From contig CAVRQC010000044.1 of assembly GCA_963723205.1 (NCBI GenBank), positions 134,981 to 198,980 on the forward strand: a DNA stretch of 64,000 nt, read 5' to 3'. Positions 8,517-15,950 of this stretch are shown in pieces (positions within the stretch are counted from its first letter, which is position 1; each line of letters opens with the position of its first letter). A program made the translations under genes and the position numbers. The stretch is from CAVQBP01 sp963723205 (lineage in GTDB: Bacteria; Bacteroidota; Ignavibacteria; Ignavibacteriales; Ignavibacteriaceae). The notes beneath the pieces were generated by a model. That model saw only the letters and a list, made by a program, of their open reading frames with translations, ran no database searches and was not told the origin of the DNA.

Positions 8517-10208
8517 ATGTCTTTCGTAGTAACAGCTCGTAAATGGCGTCCTCAAAAATTCAGTGATGTAGTAGGACAGGAACATATAACAACCACACTT
8601 AGGAATGCTCTGAAGAATAACCGGATAGCACATGCTTATCTTTTTACTGGGCCCCGTGGTGTTGGCAAAACTACAACCGCCCGTATATTAGCAAAAACTC
8701 TTAATTGTTTAAATCCAATTGATAATGAACCTTGTAACGAATGTGAAATGTGCAAATCAATACAGTCGACTCAGTCTCTTGATATCATCGAAATTGACGG
8801 TGCCAGCAACAGAGGTATAGATGAAATCAGAACTTTAAGAGATTCGGTAAAATATGCACCGACAAGAGGAAAATATAAAGTTTATATTATTGACGAAGTC
8901 CATATGCTTACAAAAGAATCATTCAATGCTTTTTTGAAGACTTTGGAGGAACCACCTGCACATACAATTTTTATTTTTGCCACAACTGATGTACAAAAAG
9001 TCCCTTTAACAATAGTTTCAAGATGCCAGCGATTTGACTTCAGAAGGATCCAGCTCGATACAATAAAATCATTATTAAGTAAAATTGCCGAATCAGAGAA
9101 AATCAAAATTGATGACAAAACTTTAACTATAATTGCAAAAAAAGCTGACGGGGCATTACGTGATGCAGAAAGCTTTTTTGATCAGGTTGTTTCATTCTGC
9201 GGAAATAATGTTGATACCGAAACTGTTTCAAAAATGTTGAACTTAATTGATGATGAAGTTTTCTTTATAATTTCGGATGCAATTTTAGATAAAAATTTCA
9301 AAGCAGTTTATGAAGTTTCAAGCAAAATTTATGAAAACGGTTGGAATTTTATTGATTTCATGGATGGTCTTGTTGAACATTTCAGAAATATCATGACTGT
9401 AATTGTAACCGAACATATTAATCTGATTGAAACCTCAGAACCCCTGAAAGTAAGGTATATGGATTATATTGATAAATTTTCCAGGGGGGACTTATTACGT
9501 TTGTTAAATTTCCTGGTAAAAACACAGCAGGAATTGAGATATACACAAAATCAAAAGCTAAAAATTGAAATTTCACTTTGCCATTTAATTGGCCTGGAAC
9601 GTTCTTCAACATTAAATGAATTGATATCAAATTTAAGTAGTCTCCCTGCTTCTGATACAACAGTGAGTAACCAAAATCAATTAAATCTTTCTGAAAAAAA
9701 AAATTATTCCCCTGAAATTCCTAAAAGGGAAATAAACGAAGTTAATACTGCAAAAAAATATTCTTCGTCTACCATAGAAAAAGCAAATGTTTTTAATACA
9801 TCACCTGCATCCGAAATAGTAAATTCAGCAAATTTTGATTTTAGTACGATTGTAAATAAATGGCAGGATTTTATTAATATTATTAATTCGGAAAGAACTC
9901 TTACCCTGGGTCAATTTGTAAATAATATTAAATTGTTAAATCTTGAAGGGAACAAGCTTAATATTTACTTGGGTGATTCTCATGCAAAGGATACTCTTAA
10001 ATTAAATGAGGATTATATTTCTAAAAGAGCACACGAACATTTCGGACGGAAAATCATTTTTCAAATTAAAGAAAATGATATTCCGACAATCACTAAATCT
10101 ACAAAAGATAAAAAAGAAGCAAATAACCTGAAAGATGAAATATCTGATGAAAAAGATCCTTATATCAACGCAATTATAAATGAATTGGGCGGTGAAGAAA
10201 TAAGCTAA
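8517..10208 (+). CDS. dnaX: DNA polymerase III subunit gamma/tau
   Basis: 563 residues. It is the clamp-loader ATPase of the replisome. The first domain has Walker A GPRGVGKTT (about 45-53), the zinc-binding cysteine cluster CLNPIDNEPCNECEMC (about 65-83), Walker B and sensor motifs (YIIDEVHMLT, FNAFLKTLEEPP, TTDVQKVPLTIVSRCQRFDF). Residues about 365-440 are a low-complexity linker, and the tau-specific domain follows. An A10 run lies in codons 393-396, exactly at the linker, and is annotated separately as a possible slippage site giving a short gamma form. Followed by cmk after 113 bases. Confidence 0.95.
   Translation: MSFVVTARKWRPQKFSDVVGQEHITTTLRNALKNNRIAHAYLFTGPRGVGKTTTARILAKTLNCLNPIDNEPCNECEMCKSIQSTQSLDIIEIDGASNRGIDEIRTLRDSVKYAPTRGKYKVYIIDEVHMLTKESFNAFLKTLEEPPAHTIFIFATTDVQKVPLTIVSRCQRFDFRRIQLDTIKSLLSKIAESEKIKIDDKTLTIIAKKADGALRDAESFFDQVVSFCGNNVDTETVSKMLNLIDDEVFFIISDAILDKNFKAVYEVSSKIYENGWNFIDFMDGLVEHFRNIMTVIVTEHINLIETSEPLKVRYMDYIDKFSRGDLLRLLNFLVKTQQELRYTQNQKLKIEISLCHLIGLERSSTLNELISNLSSLPASDTTVSNQNQLNLSEKKNYSPEIPKREINEVNTAKKYSSSTIEKANVFNTSPASEIVNSANFDFSTIVNKWQDFINIINSERTLTLGQFVNNIKLLNLEGNKLNIYLGDSHAKDTLKLNEDYISKRAHEHFGRKIIFQIKENDIPTITKSTKDKKEANNLKDEISDEKDPYINAIINELGGEEIS
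9694..9703 (+). promoter_or_regulatory. A10 slippery tract in dnaX (possible gamma/tau switch)
   Basis: Ten consecutive A residues sit in frame as gAA AAA AAA AAt after a Ser codon. If the message gains one A, or the ribosome slips -1, reading becomes K-K-K-L-F-P then TGA, giving a product of about 399 residues. If one A is lost, a TAA follows within about a dozen codons. Both outcomes remove the tau-specific C-terminus. Thermus thermophilus dnaX uses an A9 tract in this way by transcriptional slippage; use here is inference. Confidence 0.5.
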
Positions 10209-10321
10209 GAATTACATCCACAAATAGTCCTTAAAATCTTTATAAATATTGCATTTCCTGTAATCCTTTTAATCCCAGTAAATTTTGAAAATTTGATTAT
10301 TTTTGCCTATTTTTATAGACT

Positions 10322-11023
10322 ATGTCGAAAAATCTAATTATTGCGATTGACGGACCGGCTGGTTCCGGTAAAAGTACATCTGCAAAATTAATTGCGCAAA
10401 AATTAGGTTATTTATATATCGACACCGGTGCTATGTATCGGGCAGTAACTCTGTTGGTTTTAAGAAATGGAATTCCGCTCGGTGATGTTGATAAGATTAC
10501 CTATTTGGCAGAAAAAATAGATATAAAACTGGAATTTGTGAATGGTAAGACTTCGGTTTTTATATCAGGTGAAAATATTACTGAAGAAATCCGTACACAA
10601 GATATAAATTCCAGTGTAAGTGAAATAAGTAAAATAGAAGGCGTTAGAACTGCTTTAGTTGCAAAGCAGAGAGAAATGAAAGACCAGAATAACGGAATTG
10701 TTATGGAAGGCAGGGATATCGGTACTGTAGTTTTTCCCAATGCCGATATAAAAATTTTCTTAACGGCTTCTATTGAACAAAGGACAAAAAGAAGAGTCAA
10801 AGAATTTGAAGATAAAGGGATTGAAGTTTCCCTTAATGAAATTAAAGAAAATATTCTGCACAGAGATGATATTGATTCAACCAGGTCCGTAAGTCCGCTT
10901 AAAAAAGCTCCCGATGCGGTCGAAATTGATACATCAAAAGTAACGATTGAAGAACAGGTTAATTTAATCTTAGATGTGATAAAGAAGAAAGCAGAAATTA
11001 AAGGTATCGAAGTCTCAATTTAA
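10322..11023 (+). CDS. cmk: (d)CMP kinase
   Basis: 233 residues. It phosphorylates CMP and dCMP in nucleotide supply. P-loop IDGPAGSGKSTSAK near residues 8-21, then YIDTGAMYRAVTLL, the substrate-binding EGRDIGTVVFPNADIKIFLTAS, and the lid RTKRRVKEF. A full family-length cytoplasmic enzyme. It is followed by rpsA, the classical cmk-rpsA pairing seen in many bacteria, with a 113-base gap. Confidence 0.96.
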   Translation: MSKNLIIAIDGPAGSGKSTSAKLIAQKLGYLYIDTGAMYRAVTLLVLRNGIPLGDVDKITYLAEKIDIKLEFVNGKTSVFISGENITEEIRTQDINSSVSEISKIEGVRTALVAKQREMKDQNNGIVMEGRDIGTVVFPNADIKIFLTASIEQRTKRRVKEFEDKGIEVSLNEIKENILHRDDIDSTRSVSPLKKAPDAVEIDTSKVTIEEQVNLILDVIKKKAEIKGIEVSI

Positions 11024-11136
11024 AGTTTGAAAACCATATTAATTAATAAATGTAAAAACAAAAATTTATTCTATTTTATTATTTTGATGGTTTTATAATA
11101 CAAATAGAATCTTAATTTATTTTTTTAGGAGGCTTA

Positions 11137-12948
11137 ATGTCCGAAGAGACTAAAGAAACGACACAGAATCTTGCGACTGCTGATGATTATGAAAAAGCAA
11201 AGAAAAATTTTAATGATGAAGAATATTCAAAAGAAGAATTTTTATCTTTAGCAAAGTTATACACCGAATCCTTTAAAGACTTAAAGGAAGGTGAAATTGT
11301 AACAGGTAAAATAGTACGAATTCAGGGAGACAATGTTATCCTTGATGTTGGGTTTAAATCCGAAGGTACTATTTCAAAAAGTGAATTCCATGAATCGGAA
11401 GAAATTATAGTCGGTAGAGAAGTCGAAGTAGTGTTGGAAAGTGTTGAAGACCAGGAAGGTAATCTTGTTTTAAGTAAACAACGTGCAGACTTTTTAAGAA
11501 TCTGGGATAGGGTTGTTAAAGCTTACGAAACCGGGCAAATTATCCAGGGTAAAATTATTAAAAGAATTAAAGGCGGAATGGTTGTTGACTTAATGGGAAT
11601 GGAAGCCTTCTTACCCGGTTCACAAATTGATATAAGACCTATAAGAGACTTTGATGCATTTGTCGGTAAAACTATGGATTTCAAAGTTGTAAAAGTTAAT
11701 ATCCCGACAGAAAATGTTGTTGTTTCTCATAAAGTTCTTGTTGAAGAAGAAATTTCAGATCAGAGAGCTGCTATTCTTGACAGTCTTGAAAAAGGACAAA
11801 TCCTTGAAGGAACTGTAAAAGCTATTACAGATTTCGGTGTATTTGTTGACCTTGGCGGTGTTGATGGATTAGTTCATATAACCGATTTAAGCTGGGGCAG
11901 AATAAATCATCCTAATGAAGTAGTAAAACTTGATGAGACAATTAAAGTTGTAGTTACTGATTTTGATGAAGAAAAGAAAAGAATTTCTCTCAGTCTTAAA
12001 AAGCTTCTCCCCCATCCATGGGAAAATATTGAAGAAAAATATAAAGTCGGCGATAAAGTTTCAGGACGAGTTGTTTCCCTTACGGATTATGGTGCATTTA
12101 TTGAAATTGAAAAAGGTATTGAAGGATTAATTCATAATTCTGAAATGAGCTGGACTCAGCATATCAAGCACCCGTCGCAAGTTGTAGCTATGGGACAAAT
12201 GATTGATGCTGTTATACTAAGCCTTGATAAAGATGAAAAGAAAATATCTCTCGGTATCAAACAATTAGAACCGGATCCATGGGAATCCTTGCTGCAGAAA
12301 TATCCTGTCGGGTCTAAACATATAGGTATTGCAAGAAATCTTACAAACTTCGGTGTTTTTGTTGAACTGGAACCGGGTGTGGATGGTTTGGTTCATATAT
12401 CAGATTTATCATGGACGAAGAAAATCCGCCATCCCGGTGAAGTTGTTAAAAAAGGTGAAAAGCTTGATGTAGTTGTCTTGGGTATTGATATAGAACAAAG
12501 AAAAATATCTTTGGGTCATAAACAGGTATTCTCTAATCCATGGGATAATTTTGAAAGACTTTATACAGTCGGTGCTGTTACTGAAGGTAAAGTTGTTAGA
12601 ATTATCGAGAAAGGATTAATAGCAGAGCTTCCTGAAGATGTTGACGGCTTTATCCCCGGTACTCAATTAGCTCCATCTAAAGTTAAAAATATTGCCAATC
12701 ATTTTCCGATTGATGATGTTATACCGTTGAAAGTAATAGAATTCGATAAGGAAAATAAGAAAATTGTTCTGAGTGCAATTGCTGCATTAAAAGAAAAATC
12801 TGAAGATGAAATACGTGCATATTTAGACAAACATAAACTGGACAGGGTTTCAGTTGAAGAAATTATGAGTATGGATACTGCTTCTGTTGATATTTCTGAT
12901 TTTCCGATTTTCGAAGCATCTGATTCTTCTGATTCGGAGAAGAAATAA
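11137..12948 (+). CDS. rpsA: 30S ribosomal protein S1
   Basis: 603 residues with six S1 OB-fold repeats (roughly 52-120, 137-200, 221-290, 306-376, 393-463, 478-548). Repeats 3-5 are the most alike, each with a GVFVDLGGVDGLVHITDLSW-like core and a following KISL motif. It binds mRNA and helps 30S initiation. A strong AGGAGG lies seven bases ahead of the ATG. The acidic C-terminus (EASDSSDSEKK) is normal for the group. A rho-independent terminator follows. Confidence 0.97.
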   Translation: MSEETKETTQNLATADDYEKAKKNFNDEEYSKEEFLSLAKLYTESFKDLKEGEIVTGKIVRIQGDNVILDVGFKSEGTISKSEFHESEEIIVGREVEVVLESVEDQEGNLVLSKQRADFLRIWDRVVKAYETGQIIQGKIIKRIKGGMVVDLMGMEAFLPGSQIDIRPIRDFDAFVGKTMDFKVVKVNIPTENVVVSHKVLVEEEISDQRAAILDSLEKGQILEGTVKAITDFGVFVDLGGVDGLVHITDLSWGRINHPNEVVKLDETIKVVVTDFDEEKKRISLSLKKLLPHPWENIEEKYKVGDKVSGRVVSLTDYGAFIEIEKGIEGLIHNSEMSWTQHIKHPSQVVAMGQMIDAVILSLDKDEKKISLGIKQLEPDPWESLLQKYPVGSKHIGIARNLTNFGVFVELEPGVDGLVHISDLSWTKKIRHPGEVVKKGEKLDVVVLGIDIEQRKISLGHKQVFSNPWDNFERLYTVGAVTEGKVVRIIEKGLIAELPEDVDGFIPGTQLAPSKVKNIANHFPIDDVIPLKVIEFDKENKKIVLSAIAALKEKSEDEIRAYLDKHKLDRVSVEEIMSMDTASVDISDFPIFEASDSSDSEKK

Positions 12949-12974
12949 ATCATTAGGGTGTTTACCGCAAAATT

Positions 12975-13004
12975 AAAGCGGGATTTTTTCCCGCTTTTTC
13001 TTTT
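12975..13004 (+). terminator. rho-independent terminator after rpsA
   Basis: A perfect 9-bp stem AAAGCGGGA (12975-12983) pairs with TCCCGCTTT (12989-12997) around a T5 loop, and a T-rich tail follows. It lies 27 bases past the rpsA stop and just before mtaB. Confidence 0.9.
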
Positions 13005-13012
13005 AAATACGA

Positions 13013-14380
13013 ATGATGAAAAAAGTTTCTTTACATACTATTGGCTGCAAACTGAATTTTTCTGAAACTTCAACTATCGGTAACCAATTTTTACTAAATG
13101 GTTTTAATATAGTCGATTTCAAAGATTCCACTTTGGGTAATGAGCAAGCTGATGTCTATGTATTTAACACTTGTACCGTTACTGAAAATGCAGAAAAAGA
13201 ATGCAGACAACTTATTAGAAGAGCACTTAGGAAAAATCCTGAGGCATTTGTAATTGTAACCGGTTGTTACGCACAGCTACGACCGGAGGAAATTGCTCGT
13301 ATAGACGGAGTGGATGTTGTGCTGGGAAGTAAAGAAAAATTCAATCTCTTTTCGATTATCAATAATTTTGAAAAGAATCATCTGGCTTGCACATTTGTGT
13401 CTCCCGCCGAAGAATTCAATGAATTTGGATATGCACATTCGACAGATGCAGATATAAGAACACGCGCTTATTTTAAAATCCAGGACGGCTGCGATTACAC
13501 ATGTTCATTCTGTACAATTCCTCTGGCGAGAGGTAAAAGCAGAAGTATGAATCCGGATGAAGTTATATCCGAGTTCAGGAAATTAATTGATCAGGAATAT
13601 AAAGAGATTATCCTTACCGGTGTGAATGTCGGCGATTATGGAAGCAGTTATAAGACTGATCTTTATTCACTTTTAACAAGAATGATAGCAGTTCCGGGTG
13701 ATTTCAGAATAAGAATAAGTTCAATAGAACCTAATCTGTTATCGGATGATATTCTAAATTTAACTTCAAAGTCAGAAAAATTATGTAATCATTTTCATAT
13801 ACCACTGCAGAGCGGTAGCAAAAAAATATTAAGATTTATGCAGCGGAGATATAAATTGGAAGATTATAATGAATTGATTTTTAAAGCAAAAAACATAGTT
13901 AAAGATTTAGGAATTGGAGTTGATGTGATTGTAGGATTCCCTGGAGAAACAGAAGAAGATTTTCTTGAAACTTATAATTTTATTAATGAACTTCCTGTTT
14001 CCTATATACACGTCTTTACATATTCCGAAAGACCTGATACAAGAGCTATTAAGCTGCCGGGAACTGTTGATATTTTCGAACGGAAAAAAAGAAATAATAT
14101 GCTTAGGATTTTAAGTGAAAAGAAAAGACATCAATTCCATGAACAGATGGTAGGAAAAGAGTTGAACGTACTTTTTGAATCTGAGGATGGTGACGGAATG
14201 ATAAAAGGATTTTCTTCAAATTATATCAGGGTAATAAATAAGTTTTCTCCATACATGGAAAATCAATTTTGCAGTGTTAAAATCAAAAATATAGATGGAA
14301 ATATCTGTGAGGGGGAAATTATGGGGAATTCTTATAACTTAAAAGAGATTAAAAATTCGGTTGATAAATTGGCATCTTAG
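13013..14380 (+). CDS. mtaB: tRNA (N6-threonylcarbamoyladenosine(37)-C2)-methylthiotransferase
   Basis: 455 residues. A radical-SAM enzyme that converts t6A37 to ms2t6A37 in tRNA. The N-terminal MTTase domain opens HTIGCKLNFSE with its cluster cysteines (IGC, NTCTVTENA, VTGCYAQ). The radical-SAM CxxxCxxC appears in GCDYTCSFCTIPLARG (about 159-174), and IVGFPGETEEDF is characteristic. A C-terminal TRAM-like domain ends it. Two ATG codons (13013 and 13016) are possible starts. MtaB fits better than MiaB because of the HTIGCKLN opening. Confidence 0.92.
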   Translation: MMKKVSLHTIGCKLNFSETSTIGNQFLLNGFNIVDFKDSTLGNEQADVYVFNTCTVTENAEKECRQLIRRALRKNPEAFVIVTGCYAQLRPEEIARIDGVDVVLGSKEKFNLFSIINNFEKNHLACTFVSPAEEFNEFGYAHSTDADIRTRAYFKIQDGCDYTCSFCTIPLARGKSRSMNPDEVISEFRKLIDQEYKEIILTGVNVGDYGSSYKTDLYSLLTRMIAVPGDFRIRISSIEPNLLSDDILNLTSKSEKLCNHFHIPLQSGSKKILRFMQRRYKLEDYNELIFKAKNIVKDLGIGVDVIVGFPGETEEDFLETYNFINELPVSYIHVFTYSERPDTRAIKLPGTVDIFERKKRNNMLRILSEKKRHQFHEQMVGKELNVLFESEDGDGMIKGFSSNYIRVINKFSPYMENQFCSVKIKNIDGNICEGEIMGNSYNLKEIKNSVDKLAS

Positions 14381-14401
14381 TTCTAATATTACATCTAAAA
14401 A

Positions 14402-15148
14402 ATGAAAAAAATTCCATTACTCTTTATACTTTTTTCGGTATCTCTTTTTTCTCAATCAATTAACTCATCAAAGATTTTGAATTTGAGGAATGAAGTTTCC
14501 AATTCATTTAATAATTCACAAAAATTCTCAAGTATAAATTCAATCCAGGTAAATGATAAAAAAAACGTTGGATTAGCAATTATCTATTCCCTTTTGCTTC
14601 CGGGTATGGGTGAACTTTATGCTGGTTCATATTCAAGTGGAAAATATTTTACTATTGCCGAAGGAGCCTTATGGGCAACTTATTTTGGTTTTAATACTTA
14701 CGGCAACTGGCAGAAGGATAATTATAAATCTTTTGCTGCCTCAAATGCAAGAGTGATTAATAATGGTAAGAATTCAGATTATTATGCTAATATAGGACTT
14801 TATTTAAGTATAAATGAATATAATGAAACACAGGCATTTGACCGGAATTTCGCTGCTATGTATAATCCGGAACAATATTACTGGAACTGGACAAGCCAGG
14901 ATAGAAAGACTTATAGAAATATGTGGCTCTCCAGTGAAAACGCTTATAATGATCTAAGGTTTGTTGTAGGAGCAATGATTCTAAATAGAATTATATCGGC
15001 AATAAATGCGGTACGACTTGTATCCAAGTATAATAAATCTGTTGATGAATCTGCCAACAAAGGATTAGACTGGAATTTATCGGTTGGATTATTAAATCGA
15101 TTAAATGTGCCGGCAGGTTTAACTGTAAACTTCCAGACACAATTTTAA
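14402..15148 (+). CDS. exported DUF5683-like protein of unknown function
   Basis: 248 residues. A signal peptide covers about 1-17 (KKIPLLFILFSVSLFSQS). The recognisable part is NVGLAIIYSLLLPGMGELYAG, the LPGxGxxY pattern of DUF5683-type proteins, followed by hydrophobic segments and a long aromatic-rich middle with SRxxY-like residues. Short hydrophobic stretches near 60-95 and 190-205 may be membrane or amphipathic segments. No enzymatic motif is visible. It starts 21 bases after mtaB, so the two are probably co-transcribed. Confidence 0.65.
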   Translation: MKKIPLLFILFSVSLFSQSINSSKILNLRNEVSNSFNNSQKFSSINSIQVNDKKNVGLAIIYSLLLPGMGELYAGSYSSGKYFTIAEGALWATYFGFNTYGNWQKDNYKSFAASNARVINNGKNSDYYANIGLYLSINEYNETQAFDRNFAAMYNPEQYYWNWTSQDRKTYRNMWLSSENAYNDLRFVVGAMILNRIISAINAVRLVSKYNKSVDESANKGLDWNLSVGLLNRLNVPAGLTVNFQTQF

Positions 15149-15168
15149 TGAACACACTTAAACAGTGC

Positions 15169-15192
15169 AGGGGCGAATTTCAATCCGCCCCT
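15169..15192. terminator. possible bidirectional terminator between convergent genes
   Basis: A 7-bp stem AGGGGCG/CGCCCCT with a 10-base loop lies between the convergent ends of the DUF5683-like gene and the NYN nuclease gene. There is no strong T run on either side, so the terminator role is weak. Confidence 0.35.
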
Positions 15193-15661
15193 ATAAACCA
15201 GCCCCAAACAATTTTTTAAATTCTTCAATATCATTTATTGCTTTTATTCTATTTTCCTCTTCATTTATGTTTTCTCTTGAAGTCAATTCCTTAGCAAAAT
15301 CTTCACTTGAGGAAACATCACAACTACATACTCTGGCAAAATTCTGAATTTCATGATCAGAAGATATTACAATTAAATTTTTTCTGTTTTTAGTTATTTC
15401 AATTTGTTCTTTAATTTTCTTATCGGCTTTTGATTTTTCCGAATAAATTATATTTCCTTTTGACAGATTCAAAGGTGCATTTGGAAAACCATCAAAATGC
15501 AAATAAACTTTCCCTTTTCTTTTATTAAAATATTTTTCAATCATCATAACTAATCTTTCCCTAGCCATTTGTTTATCTTTAATTTGAATTTTTATAATTG
15601 GCCTGATTTTCCCCATCAGATTATTTCCATCAATCAAATAGCTTTTCATTTTATCTACCAA
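15191..15661 (-). CDS. YacP/Rae1-like NYN-domain ribonuclease
   Basis: 156 residues. Opens YLIDGNNLMGKI, the acidic NYN/PIN motif (Asp-Gly-Asn-Asn). KVYLHFDGFP, the YSEKSKADKKIKEQIE block and LIVISSDHEIQNFAR, which carries the second conserved Asp, match the YacP (DUF901) family. The known member Rae1 cleaves mRNA on ribosomes; the substrate here is unknown. The frame overlaps the spacer hairpin of the convergent gene by two bases. Cytoplasmic. Confidence 0.8.
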   Translation of the reverse strand: MVDKMKSYLIDGNNLMGKIRPIIKIQIKDKQMARERLVMMIEKYFNKRKGKVYLHFDGFPNAPLNLSKGNIIYSEKSKADKKIKEQIEITKNRKNLIVISSDHEIQNFARVCSCDVSSSEDFAKELTSRENINEEENRIKAINDIEEFKKLFGAGL

Positions 15662-15714
15662 CTAAGTTTAATTATTGAATCTCTTTTTATGTCACTCCAA
15701 AAGGGATTTATATT

Positions 15715-15912
15715 CTCCTAATGTTACATTTCTCCTAATAATATTTCACACCTAAAGGTGTTCCATAATTCAGTAAGTTTTTGATAGTGGTTTTGAATTT
15801 TATTTTTCTTCTTCAATAATTAATATAATTGCTGATTCCAAACCCTAATAGGAGCGAAATATTATTACATAAATTATTGCAGAGGTATATTAACTCCTTT
15901 AGGAGTGAAATG
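15715..15912. repeat. cluster of REP-like palindromes with (G)TGAAAT tails
   Basis: The 289-base gap upstream of the NYN gene has three related units. One has the palindrome CACCTAAAGGTG (15750-15761), followed on the minus strand by TGTGAAATATTATT. One is TAGGAGCGAAATATTATT near 15849. One is the stem CTCCT-TT-AGGAG (15894-15905) followed by TGAAAT. A short hairpin followed by a conserved tail is the layout of REP elements mobilised by RAYT transposases. A broken RAYT copy lies elsewhere in this window (60419-60580). Confidence 0.45.
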
Positions 15913-15950
15913 AGATTTTCTTTGCGCTATACCCTGCACCGTTTTTCTAA

